Assembly: GCF_021134715.1 (NCBI RefSeq) | Contig: NC_060018.1 | Location: 6,527,501 to 6,591,500 of the forward strand | Origin: Daphnia pulex | Taxonomy: Eukaryota > Arthropoda > Branchiopoda > Diplostraca > Daphniidae | Reading direction: 5' to 3' | Length of the DNA: 64,000 nt | Shown here: positions 19,800 to 32,200 of the stretch, in pieces | Layout: the number at the start of each line of letters is the position of its first letter | How positions within the stretch are numbered: position 1 is the stretch's first letter | Made by a program: the position numbers and the translations under genes | The notes under the pieces: model-generated | The model's database searches: none | Told to the model about the DNA's origin: nothing | Seen by the model: the letters and a program-made list of their open reading frames with translations, nothing else

Positions 19800-22700
19800 G
19801 GCGCCGTCACTACCGTTAACTAAATGATAATAGCCAAACAATGGAATCAAATTAGTCCCACTGCAATGACGCATACAAGTTGAGACATACTAAACGAATT
19901 TGGAGTTAAACGCATATTGCTACTAATACCACAACAGTAATATTAAAATAATCAAGATCTCAAATATTTGGGAATTAATTTCAAGTTGGGATCAACACGT
20001 ACTGAAATCACAGAGACGCTTCAGTAGTGACTCGGTTCTCCCAACTAACGTTCAGTCGACTGGACGCATAAAAGCCTGAACTGATTTACGGTTACAGATG
20101 AGCTATTTATTAATGCAGAAATGCCCCAACGTCGTCCATGGCGACCAGTGTCAACAATAGACTGGCTGGCCCCAACTCCATAGAGTACACAACGCCGTAA
20201 GTTCTCGTTTTATTGATACCCACCATGCAGCACCACGCATGCACTCGGTCGCCTTTCCTGCTGTGCATCATTTTCCGTTGCGAGATCCTTCTCGTTCAAT
20301 ACAATGTGGACAAAAGCTGTACGCGACTCTAATCAATCGCTTCCGAGAAGATGATGACAAAATATTCCGAGGATCTGCAAGAAACGCAATGATTTGCTTC
20401 CTAGAAATTGGAGGGGGACGGTAACTAAGAAACAATGGAAAAATCCCAAGGACCAAAGGCTGAACCGATCGTTTTTTTTAAATAATTCACTACCCCCAAA
20501 TGAACACTGGACCAGAAATGAACTAACTCCTAGCGGCAAAAACGATGCTGATTTTTTTAGGGAACTAACCGTGAGTTGGAGATATCAAAACAGAACGCAC
20601 TTCCCACTTGGTGTACGAACGATGCACTGAAACACTCTTTCGGTCAGGTGTATATAACGTCTTAAAACGAAAGAGAAAGCTAACTATATTCGTTGAGAAC
20701 GCAAGGTTCTTCGATGCTTGACAGTCGGAGCTGAACTAAAGAGTGAGAACTGAGAACACGGGGGAACAACTCTCCATACCCACGATATACCTGACTATAA
20801 ACCTGGCTAGAGGCTAGACATTGCTTAGCACACCCTTCCTTTTTTTTCACCTTTTTCATTTCTCCTTTTTTTCTTTTTCTTTTTTTCCTTTTCTTTTTCT
20901 TTCTCAAGACTTATTACTTATATTGTAAAGGGAAAAGCTGAAAATGAAGGAAAAACACCCTTGGAGCCTACAATTTTATGCACTACTTCTCCGCAATTTT
21001 CTTTCGGCGGAAATAACCACTGAAAAAAGTTTACAAGATCATCATCCCATCGTGTATTTTAGGTTTAACGAGCGTTATAGTCAGCCTTTAATTATATACG
21101 GGTATGTACACGATATCAAAGAAATATCCCAGTCAGACTCGGTGAAAATAAAAATGAAATTATAACGATCAATACAATATAATTGAAAAAAAAAAGAAAA
21201 TGTAGAATTTCGCCAGCCAAGCCTGTCGATAATGTGTGTTTCTTATATAACACCATCGACTTCTTTTTAGTTAATCGCTTGATCGTTGATGGTTATTTAT
21301 TGATCTCTCTCTCTCTCTTTTTTTTAGTGGCACAAAAAAAGTTCCGGTGCGTGCTTTTCACGATGAAACTTTTTCTCGCTAGAAGAATAATTTGGATGAG
21401 TATAGACCGTAGGTAGCTGTTCGTGAATCCTTGAATGATTTCAAGCGTTGCAATTTAAAAATACTGGGTGTTGATTATGCAAAGAAGTGGAGAAGAAAAG
21501 AAAAGAAAATAAGATACAAGAGCGCCAAAGTCAAAGTGATAGAAACCGGCTCCCTTCAGCTTTTGGTTAGGCGTTGGGGAGCGTGAGCAGCCTGCACAAT
21601 GATAAAATGCCTCATCATAGAACTAGGTCACGAACGCGGTTGATATATGTTACTCGCGCACCATGAGCTTGAGGAAATATCGTGATCTGAAAAAGAAAAT
21701 GGACGCATACATTGTAGTAGCCTATACGTATACACCGGCGGTTCGCCCGAAGAACTGGAGGCTGAATTTTATTCCACTCACGACACATTTCTGTCCTTGA
21801 ATCAACCAATTAAGATTGTATAACTATACAAACCCCGCTGTTATAAAACTTCGTTAATCGACCGAAGAAGGCCATCAAATGAATAAGCAAAATGGTAGGC
21901 TTGATGGTAGGATTATTGTGTTGAAGTATCCTCTTTAATGTAGACAAAAAGCTTTTCTAGTAGTCTAAACATAAATTGATGATTTACTTTATTTTAATCA
22001 CATTATTTAAAATTCAATGTGGGTATAGCAAATACCGGCCATGCGGCCGGCGGGCGGGCGAGGCGGGCACATTTCTTATGCTGTTTTCCATTAAAGATTG
22101 CTGGTAGTTAGGTTACATTAGGTTTAACTTTTCTTGTTGGTATTTTAAATTTGATAATGTCTTCATAAAAATAAATTGCTATGCGAAATGATTTCAATGT
22201 AAACGCGACATGTGGTAATTCTCGAACGCCCAAGGTAACCCAATTTTAGAATTCAGACTAAATGGATAAAAGCGGAGTACTTAAGTTCTACCATCTACTA
22301 GCACTGGCAAAATTATCGGGATCGCTTTCCGTTACAGCACGAATTAGAGCGAGGAACTTACGTGTGGAATTGACCATGGCCTATTTTGTTTCAACTGCTT
22401 TTGTTTGCTTGTATTTTTAAATTTTGGTACTCATGGTAATGCTTCATGCCTATACCACCTGTTACCTGTATGAGTACACATACATCATTTGCATCGATGT
22501 TTAGTCATTTGCCATGATCTGGTTTTTAGCAGCACTTATGATTTGGTCTGGTTTACATGAAATTACATACAAAGCTGATTGATAGTATTTAACCTAAATA
22601 AAGTTGCACCATATGCTTTCAAGTTTAAACTTTGAAGACTAGCTTCATCACATTCCATAACACAATATAGAACACTTGTAAATACTCTGACCTTCTTAAA

Positions 22701-23724
22701 GCATCAATAACCGGTTGAAAGAAAAAGAGCAAAATTCTACTGGTATATTCAATCATTGGCATGAGCAGACTAGGACAACACCCGCCGCTGTTGCTGAAAT
22801 AAAAACGCAACGAAATTCCCTCATGTTAGCCTACTTACTTTTGCCAATAGGCAATATAGCTTTCTTAAAGTCCAAGGGACAGATAACAACTCTTTTTGTC
22901 GTCTTTTTTTCTTTTATGGCTACAGCACTATATACATGGCCAAAGACAGACTTTTTTGAGATTTTAGAACGAGCATTAAGTGAAATATTGAGACTGTCTT
23001 CGTCAGTTTAATCGCGGGTCCTTACCAGTAAGGTTTTCGGACGAAAGTTTTTTTGACTTCACGTGAAGACTTTCTATTACCTTGTACGAAATTGTGTACA
23101 ATGCAAAACATTTTGCGATAAACTCGTAACTCTTTATATCATAACATAAATTTACATATAGCTATATTTTATTCAAACTACTTCTGGAAAATGATTTTTA
23201 TAATAAGCAAATTATGGTCATGGAAAATAAGTGAATCAATCGATATAATGATTTCAAAACCATAGAGCGCCTTTTTAAAACTGAAATACTTACCACGATT
23301 CGTGACTAAATGTGACGACTCCTTTATTCCAGTTCAATAATGCTGGCTAGTCGTACTTCTTCCTAATAGTCAAGAATCCAATTTTAAAGCTACTAATGAA
23401 GAGTGTATTGATCTAACAATTTACTTTATTAAAGAGAGCAAAACTAACCATGATGGATAGCGGCATGTAGGCTATATTATTGGTTCACTATGCTAGAAAA
23501 CTTCGATATTGTCAAGCCTATTCAAGACGGAGGTAGGACTATATGGCGTTATAGCATGTGTACATAGTTTTACCACAAAACCCACGGAAGGGCGACGTAT
23601 ACATGTATAGTATCAGCAATACCGACGGATCGATATAGCCCACCGTGAATCATGCAGTACGTATATACGTATTAACCAAAAAGTGGTGGTTGGGGGTTGA
23701 GGGAGGGCGATTGCACAATAAGGG
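19800..23724. other. Long intergenic stretch, tetraspanin to crystallin
   Basis: No convincing gene. It should contain the tetraspanin 5' UTR and promoter (left) and crystallin upstream control (right). Seen: a pyrimidine tract on the plus strand at 20825-20905; a small CG-rich patch at 22035-22075 in otherwise AT-rich DNA; a palindromic TTCACGTGAA (E-box core) near 23057-23066. The open frame at 22715-23011 has two hydrophobic stretches but starts in a non-ATG codon and resembles nothing known. Confidence 0.4.
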
Positions 23725-23732
23725 TATATAAG
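23725..23732 (+). promoter_or_regulatory. Candidate TATA box upstream of the crystallin gene
   Basis: GGGTATATAAGGTGG, an almost ideal TATA element, 300 bp before the ATG at 24027. A TCA initiator-like trinucleotide follows at about the right distance near 23757. It implies a long 5' UTR or a 5' UTR intron. Confidence 0.4.
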
Positions 23733-24026
23733 GTGGAAAGGCCTCTGTGGGTGGGTCATCACGCTTATCTGAAAAACATCTGTTATGACGTAACTGAAAA
23801 ATGGTTTGGATAAAAAAATAATCCTGTTTGTCATAATATTATTTTACCTTATTCATCGCGTTATCAGCAGATTTTCATCACTTGAATCGTCTTTTAACGC
23901 AAGATATATGTGCACGCTTTACGGTAACTACCCAGATCTGTTGCGCACTTGAATCAATCTAGATCACCGTAAACGAAACTCTTTTGTTTAATAAGGACTT
24001 CTAGGCTGCCACCACCAGCTATATTT

Positions 24027-25418
24027 ATGAATATGGAAAGCTTCAAGTCGACCAAAGTGTTGATATTTCTCAACTTTCTTGCATTCAGTTTGATTCACGG
24101 TCAGTCATAATAATTTCTATAATTAAAACCGGTGTCTTTATGTTACAATTTACTTGTATACAATGCGCAGGACAAAGCGACCATACACTTCAACTGTATG
24201 ATGGAGCAATGAATAGTCCAGGATCGTGGATAATAATCAATAATTACGTTGACAATCTTCAAAATTCCGCCTTCAATGACCTAGCGTCTTCTTTCTGTGT
24301 TGTTCGCGGCATGTAAGTATGATTATATCAAATTGCAGTTAAGAAAAACAAAAAGTGATTTTCCACTCTTAATATTTTTATTGTTATTATTATTTTTTAG
24401 ATGGCTTATGTATGAAAATCCTAGTTACAACAGTAATTTCTTAGGAGCTTCGGCATTTTACTGGGGAGAAAATTATTGCCAGGATTTGCCGACAGGTTTA
24501 AACAATCAGGTGTGTAAATCAGGAAAAAAAATGGTGTCACAACGTATATCTGTCAAGTTTAGCGGAAGTTTTCTTTGTTTAGCTGACGGGCGGTTACCTT
24601 GTTTGTGTACACAGCGATAGCTGAATTAGGATATGCAAGTCGGAATGATAACACTAATAAAGACAATTGGTTACTCAGGTGTCATCAGTCCGCTATGCAG
24701 GATCACCCTACAACTTCCAAGCTGATGCGCTAAATGTATATCAAGTTGAATGGTTTCAATCATACGAAGCATTCACCGCTAGTGATTCTCTGGACCTTAG
24801 TCCATATTATGGTGAATTATACTATTAGATATTTTATTTATAGACCTATTCGACGAATAATCAAATGTAATTTAATAGGCGGTTCATTGATCGTAACTGG
24901 GAGAAGTTATTGGACAATATACGAGTAAGTCATAAAGTCACATCCGTAATTTCCAATTCGATAAAAAGCGTCATGCTTTTTTCACAAAACAATTTCCACT
25001 CGGAAGTTTCCTCGTTGTTAATTGCTGTAAGACACACAGAGGAAATTAATGTTTGGATCAAATATTTGCGCTTTTCCTCTTCCATTCCATAATTGAATGA
25101 AAAATGTATTTCTCTAAATGTTTTAAAAAACCTTTCCCTTCTGCTTTTTCAGTTCTCCAAATTATCAAGGCTATCACGTTTGCGTCACACCTGCAGACAT
25201 CACTTACGCTTATCCAGGATTTTTCGCTCAAGCTTCTGAATTCGGTTTTAGCGGTAGAGGTCAGTAGTAGTCGATTTGAAAAATAGTCTAGATTGAAGTA
25301 CTCAAAGTAATGACATTCCTTTGTAGTGATTCGCAGTGCACGCAGGGGCTGCTGGACAGAAAAGGTGTTCCGACCTACAACGGTTATGCAGCCAAATCAG
25401 CTGTACACCCGAAACTGA
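24027..25418 (+). CDS. Secreted beta/gamma-crystallin-like protein
   Basis: Exons: 24027-24099, 24171-24312, 24401-24509, 24679-24811, 24879-24924, 25153-25259, 25327-25418; phases close at 702 nt, 233 aa. N-terminal signal peptide at residues about 1-25 (STKVLIFLNFLAFSLIHG). Domain 1, about 28-115, follows the double-Greek-key pattern: LQLYDGAMNSPGSW, NLQNSAFNDLASSFCVV, then WLMYENPSYNSNF and VSSVRYAG. A weaker second copy follows: VEWFQSYEAF, SLIVTGRSYWTIYEDSPNYQ, then Cys-rich GCW near the end. Cysteines (FCVV, NYCQD, HVCV, GCW) suggest disulfides outside the cell. ATG codons at 24027 and 24033 are in frame. Function unknown: beta/gamma-crystallin folds are used for Ca2+ binding, structure or defence. 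Fold call is from pattern recognition, moderately sure. Confidence 0.7.
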
Positions 25419-25485
25419 GAGCAGGCTGAAAGGGTCAAATATCTTTAATCGACGCTGCCTGTATTTTATTTTAAATCTTTACTGC

Positions 25486-25491
25486 AATAAA
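25486..25491 (+). terminator. Crystallin-like gene polyadenylation signal
   Basis: AATAAA 68 nt past the stop codon. Confidence 0.55.
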
Positions 25492-26026
25492 ATTCGACGT
25501 CATAAAGTCATTAATGTTACCGACTAGTTCGTTTCTAAGTAGCACATTTCCAATTGTCTTGTGTACTCCATCTTCTACATTTACAATTCGTTCAGTATTT
25601 TAAAAGCACATCAGCATTTGAAATCCATGTGTATGCCAATTAAATTGTTTGCCTAAAATGGGATGCACAATTGATTCAATAATTTTGAGGTTCATGGGGG
25701 CTTGTATTTGCCATAATTACAGAACGCATGTGTACGTCAAGTTCGGTTGCAAGCAGTCAGAAGGTACAACAATCTACAGAAACAATGAGCATTTTTCTGC
25801 CAAGAAGGCACGGCACGACTGGATTGTGCTTTAGTTCGAATAAGTTGACGCCAACACAACAGTCAGAATAGACCAATTAAGTCCATTCATAGCACTGCCA
25901 AACAACTCAAATCATTCGATATTTTTGTGTTCTGATTCTGTAAGGAATTTTCCGGTCCCCGCAATAAGCTATCCATGTCAACAGTCACCGTTTTTTTGTT
26001 TTCCTCTCTTGTTACAAGACAATCTT
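25492..26026. other. Spacer holding the PATL1 3' UTR
   Basis: Tail-to-tail spacer between the crystallin-like gene and PATL1. Minus-strand AATAAA occurs at 25465-25470, about 560 nt past the PATL1 stop, which would give a long 3' UTR overlapping the crystallin 3' end. No other feature recognised. Confidence 0.4.
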
Positions 26027-28599
26027 CTAAGCCTCTTGTCCAGCATGGGTGAGAGTATCTAAAACGATTTTCAATGCTTTCAGCTTCGATTCTTCCATGC
26101 CAACTTGTTGAAAGTGCTCTAAATTTAACAGCCCTAGGTCCGATTTCAGTGCTGTGGGAGCAGCGATGATAGAGTTGCCGACGTTGTGAACGAATGCCGA
26201 CCACTGACCTCTTGTAAGTTCGTCTGAGCATTTCGGCATCAGTTCGGTCCCTCGACACAAAATCAAACTTATGAAGTCGAGGCCCACCTATAACAAACAG
26301 ATTGTTAGCATTTTAACTTTGATTGCAACAACGAAAGACAAATAGTTATTCATAGTTAGAAACCAACCTTGGCGGATGTGACACTGGTGTATCCACTGTT
26401 CTTCTGAGCTGCATCAATCAATCGTGCCATACTGACAAGACCTTGAAGATCTTCTAGCGAAGCCAGTACGTCATTCACCAATGGTAGAAAACGTACAAGA
26501 ACATGGTCGATATTGTCGCGCCGAATCAAAATAAGACAATTCAGCAAAATCGTGCGAACAATTAATTCTTGGAATTGTGGTGAAAATCGATTCCAAGCCC
26601 GAAGAATCAAAACCTGTTAATCCAGATAAAGCGAAAAAAGAATTTTAGGTTTGATTTTAATTTTCTAACTGAACAAATTTTTGGCACATGCCAAAAGATT
26701 AAGATAAATATTTCAACCAGAAAAAAAAATCTGTACCTTTCCCTTCCTGACGAGCATAATCTGTTGAAGCCGATCTCCAGCCGACAAAAATGATTGGAGT
26801 TTGTGTTGATACTCGATAGTGGCTTGATGATGAGGACCAGGTTCCGTGTCTTTTGGTAGCGATTCGACTCGCATTTCAGCATCTTCTAAGTCAAGCAGCC
26901 AAACGTACATCTTTTCAATGTCCAGCAAAATTTGCTTGAATTTTCTCATGTCCTTGACGGCCACTTGGGGATCCTGACCCATTTCGGGAGTTGATTGGGA
27001 TATCGTGACATCAATTATACGACGAGGTGCCGTGTATGTTACAACTTGAAGTTTTCCTAACGAGTTAGCGAATTGGGTCGGTGCGTAAGTTCTAGATTCG
27101 ACTTTAGCTCTATCATGCATTATGAGCTTCGGCCCCTCGTTACTGTCACGACCGGGAAGTTTCCCAAGACATCTCAATCGAAGCACGGTAAAGTAGTAAT
27201 CTTCAACATAGGGATTATCCGATATCAACTGATTGATCTGAATGCTCATCAACCATTGCTTCTCTTTAGTTGACATCAGTCCATTGTAGTCGTCGTAGTT
27301 TTCAGCAGCAAACGTTTGTCGTTTCTCATTCACATGGCTTTTAGATGCATCATTTGAAGACGGGCTTATCTGATTAGTATTTTCGTGATTTCTGCGATTC
27401 CACTGCGAATTTTGTTGGTGAGGCAATGGAGCAGGACCATTCGATCGTGGCAAAGGCATTGGTAATGGCATGTGCATAGGATGCGGCATTGGGGCTCTAA
27501 CAGGTGGAGGTAAAGACATGCTCATAGGTGGAGGGAGCCTTAAATATGGCTGAAGGTGCGGAGGGGGCATCATTCCAATTTGCTGCGGTGGGTGTGCTCT
27601 TGTTAACTCAGCTTCAATTTCTTCCACCGAGCGAATCGATCCCGAAGGTAAAGGTCTGTTACTCAATAAATTTCGTTCGAGTTCTTCCATTGTCAGTCGT
27701 TTAGGTTGTTGTAGTAAATGTCGTTCGAGCTCTTCAACAGTCTTGAATAATCCCTCCTGAAGCAAATTATGCTCTCTGATTGGTGGAACTTGGTTGCCAT
27801 TAGAAATCACAGAAACAACTTTGGGGCTTCCCTCGGAGGATTTTCTTATATCTGAAGGTTGTGTAGACCATATTGATGGTGTCGAAGGGGATCCAACAAT
27901 GTCAGTGTTAAATATGGAAGACTGTGGGGACATCTGTCCAAACAACTAAACAAATGGGAAAATGCAGAAACAGTGAGTTCAGCAATTTTCTTGTGACAGA
28001 AGATGAAAAGATGAAATATGTAGTACCTTATTTTCCATTCGAGAATAGTTAATAGGCCTAGAAATAATGGTGTCAATGTCATCATCGTCCAATAACATTT
28101 GAGAAACACTGGCTGCGACATTAGCAGCATCCTCATTGTCTGCTTCAAATTCAGTGTTCCCACTTTTGTCGACTATAGCATTCCTCAGATGAACAGGCTG
28201 TGGTCCAGGATAAGCAGATTCTTCAAAGTCATCCAAGGTATATTCCACATTGATTTTAGAATTATCATGTTTAGGTATTTCCCCAAGATACTCGGCCAAT
28301 TTTTCATGTTCTTCTTCCCAGTCATCATCTAAACAAAATTATAAGTTAGGTGAATACCAAATGACCAGTTATTGTTTATCACCAACCTGCATTAATGACA
28401 CCAAATGTTTCATCATTTAAGGCATCATAGGTGTCTTCAAGTTCAACATCGCCAATCTCTTGCTTAGGACCTCTCCTGACAGGCTACATACATTCATTGA
28501 AATAAAATATTATAATACAATTTCTTCAAGGCACCAAATACTGAATTTTTAAATTACCGGCAAAGAAGTGTCAAAACCAAAAAATCCTCCGTCTTCCAT
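26027..28599 (-). CDS. PATL1: PAT1 homologue 1 (PATL1), mRNA decapping activator
   Basis: P-body scaffold linking deadenylated mRNA to the LSM1-7 ring, DDX6 and DCP2. Exons (minus): 28599-28558, 28483-28387, 28328-28027, 27945-26737, 26613-26368, 26287-26027; sum 2157 nt, 718 aa (human 770). N-terminal acidic region with the conserved TFGVINAGDDDWEEEHEKLA stretch at about 35-55; a long disordered Pro/Met-rich middle (about 240-330) after two TVEELER/TMEELERNL repeats; then GLMSTKEKQWLMSIQINQL, NPYVEDYYFTVL, and the C-terminal alpha-helical domain (KVLILRAWNRF, DNIDHVLVRFLPLVNDVL, WSAFVHNVGNSIIAAP). Complete, no breaks. Head-to-head with PUF60. Confidence 0.94.
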
Positions 28600-29214
28600 T
28601 CTGCTGAGAACGTACCAGGCAGCATGAAGGGGATAATTTGATTTAAATGATTTAGTTCCCTTTCCTCTAAAGGATTTAGGAGTTTGACGAATCGTTAAGT
28701 GTGTGTAGAAGTTGAAACGAACCAAATGATAATTTTTCTGCTGATCTAGTATGTCAATCGAATACCTTATTGGAACTAAGATTCGATAGTTACATGACTT
28801 ACATCTCGTACGGAACTACCATCTAGCGGATGTTTTTTCTGTGGGTTTAGAATAGTAAAATCAGGCCCTCGACCTACCCTCCTACAGCGGATTGCAACCA
28901 ATTTATCTAAAAAAACTTAATTGTAAAAATTATGAATAATAAAATGATAAACCTTCAAAGTTTACATAAAAGTCTGTTAAAATCCAACTTCCGTAGTTGG
29001 ATCAATGTTTAACAGATTTTTATTTACATTTTTTTTTCAATATTTTTGGATGCTAGTTAGCTAAATTTTCCCTTCATCAGTTGCAGCAGTTCCCAGTTCA
29101 TGAAAAAGTCGCGTTCAATCACAGACGCCATCGTTCTACGACAACTTTTGTAGGTTGAAAACAACAAAAGTTCGCCGGTTTCTTAAAACATTATTTGACG
29201 AAGATTTTGGGAAA
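28600..29214. promoter_or_regulatory. Head-to-head promoter region, PATL1 / PUF60
   Basis: 615 bp between divergent start codons of two mRNA-metabolism genes. A strong inverted repeat lies at 28972-29018. No TATA box recognised. Confidence 0.5.
28972..29018. repeat. Two-step inverted repeat (hairpin) in the PATL1/PUF60 promoter region
   Basis: Inner arms ATCCAACT and AGTTGGAT around a TCCGT loop; outer arms TCTGTTAAA and TTTAACAGA, separated from the inner stem by CAATG on one side. About 17 paired positions in 47 nt. Confidence 0.7.
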
Positions 29215-32200
29215 ATGACCAATGAAAATGGCCGGGTAAATATATGTGGATCAATAAGATGTCATTTCACTTCTTATCCTGATAGTTAAAACACATTTCT
29301 ATTCTGTTCCACCAAGATTTATTTTGACCTTTATAACTCTTTATTTGTTTACATGTAAATTTTGGAAACAGAACTCGACCCCACCACCTGGAGTTGATGG
29401 AGAGGAAGAGCCAGTTTTGAAATATCCGAGACTGGATCTTGCAAGTGGTATAAATAATAATTTACTGATATCCTTTGTTTTTATTTGATGTTACATAGTA
29501 TTTAATTATTTAAATATGGCTATATTTACTGTATAATTTCACTTGCATGAAGGTACAGTAAATTACTACTGACTTTCAGGATTCTGTAGCCTCACCAAAC
29601 AAAAAAATATGCCAATTTGTTTGTGGGTTGACAGGGGAAGGGAACTTGATTTTCTTATGGGAGATGATCAAGTGTAGAAGAAAAGTTGTATTGACATTCC
29701 ATAATTGGTTTCCACTTGAGGAAGATTTTTTTATTTGATGTTTACGTTTTAAATTATGTTATGATGAAGTTTGAAACCAAGATATAGGAACTCGTCTGAA
29801 GATAATGCTTTTTATTCTTTTTTGTCTCTTTTTTCTCTTTTGGATCCTTTGATTCTCCTGCCCTCCCCTTTTTCATGTTTTTTTTTACTCCCTTCCTGTG
29901 ACAAATTTTTTGCTTCCATCGTGCCCGTGGGTTAAAGTGTACCGCCGATCATCGTCAACCAAATGACCGTCCCCTGCATTCTCACACACTATAGCCGCAG
30001 TGCCCACATCAGGGGCACGGGGTAAAAAAAGGCCTTCTAAACCATGTGCCTTGTCCGTTTTAAGGGACTTTTCGATTACTGTATTTATACACCTAACCAT
30101 ACTATTTATTTCCCGTTCATGGTGCTCTCTTATCGACCTTTCAGTTTTACATCTTATCGTTGTGCGTTCGCAATTTATCCATGAAGTGCGGGAGCATATT
30201 GTCGAAACAAATATTAAATTATGATTATTCTCAAAAATTTGTTCTTAAGTGAAACTTGAGAAAGTTATTTTAAAAGACAGACAATATGCAATCCACTGTA
30301 ATGGCAAACGTCACACCCTAATCATGTTTCTCTTTCATTTGAAGAGGAATATGGTTAAATAAAACGTGTTCTACCGAATTCCTAAACACCTCTCTTTTGC
30401 AGATGGAGGGCTGAGTGATTATCTCCCTGGACCTATAAAAGATTTAGACCAGACTGGACCTTTAACAGCCGGTAAAGATCGAATTTATTTTCATCTCGTT
30501 TAAAAATGAATAAATATAAATACAGGGAAATATTTTTCTTCTTCATGGAAATAGGATCTGGTGCCCGTCGAGATATGTATGGATCTACTCCTCCTCAACT
30601 GACTAGTGAACAGACAGAAGCTGTTAGTCGAGCGAAACGCTACGCAATGGAGCAAAGTATCAAAATGGTTTTAATGAAACAAACACTCGCTCACCAGCAG
30701 CAGGTATGAAAAATCAAAATGTTAGTTTCACTGTTAATTTCAACTGTTTAAATCTGACGAAAATAGCAAGCCAAATCCCTACAACGCCACCAAGCCCTAG
30801 TTCTTATGTGCAGGTATGAATTTGCATTGTAAAATAAGAAAACAAAATCTAAATTTTTATGGATTTCACGTACAGAGTTTATGTTGGAAGCATAAGTTTC
30901 GAGTTGCGCGAAGATACTGTACGACAGTCGTTCCATCCCTTTGGACCCATCAAATCTATTACTATGTCATGGGATCCCATAACTCAAAAGCACAAAGGAT
31001 TTGCCTTCGTTGAATATGAACTCCCTGAAGCCGCACAATTAGCTCTAGAACAGATGAATGGCGTGGTGATTGGAGGGCGAAATATTAAGGTGAGTTACGA
31101 TTCATTTTGAGTATTGCTCGTATCGATGGCCAATCAGCAAGTTCTCTACAGGTAGGACGCCCGAGTAACATGCCACAGGCTCAGCCTGTCATTGATGAGA
31201 TTATGGAAGAATCACGTCATTACAACCGCATTTTTATTGCATCAGTACATCCAGATCTGACAGAAGAAGATATTAAAAGGTATCGTCTAATTTTTATGAT
31301 GATGAAGATATGTGATAAATTAATAATCGTCATATTTTTTTAGTGTTTTCGAGGCATTTGGTAAGATCAAAATGTGTCAGCTAGCTCAAGGCCCTGCTCC
31401 CGGAAAACACCGTGGTTATGGTTTCATTGAATATGAGACCACTCAGTCAGCCCATGATGCCATAGCATCTATGAACATGTTTGATTTGGGCGGTCAACAT
31501 CTACGTGTGGGTCGGGCTATAACGCCCCCTAATTCGTCTGTGGTAACGTCCTCTTATTTACGAATGGTTTATAAATTTAATTAACTACAACAACGCAACT
31601 TTCTGCAGAACCCAAATGCACCTCCTCCGTCTGGACAGTTGCCCACGCAGGCCGCTTTAGCTGCGGCTGCTGCAACTGCACGCATTCAAGCTATGGATGC
31701 TGTTGCCGGTGCTTTATCGGGAACTGGAGGGCTTCCTGGATTAGGTTGGTTAAATCGTTCTTTACTACAAGAGTTTAAGAATTCAAATGATATTTATTTA
31801 TTTTTTATTTTTTATTTTAGCTGGTCTCTCTGCTCTTCTTAATCCAACATTAGCAACTGCTGCAGCTACCCTGACTACAGCTTTAGGTCTGACATCACCT
31901 GCCCTTGCTGCCGCGGCGGCAGCAGCCTCCAATTTAGCTATACCTCCTCCGGGGCTGGCTATCCCACAGCTCGGTGCTCCAGCTCTACCCCTGCGACCCT
32001 CAGTCGTCTCACCTGCTCGATTAACAAGTGCATGAACATTTTTTTTGCGTCTTTTTAAAGCATATTGATTCAATTGATTTACTCTTGAGAATGCATTAAG
32101 GATCAAATAACAATTTCTTTTAATATTAGGCCAACATGTAGTAGCCATACCACCACCTACCGTAGTGACTCCCGTTTTGGCCACTGGTGGTTTCAGCAAT

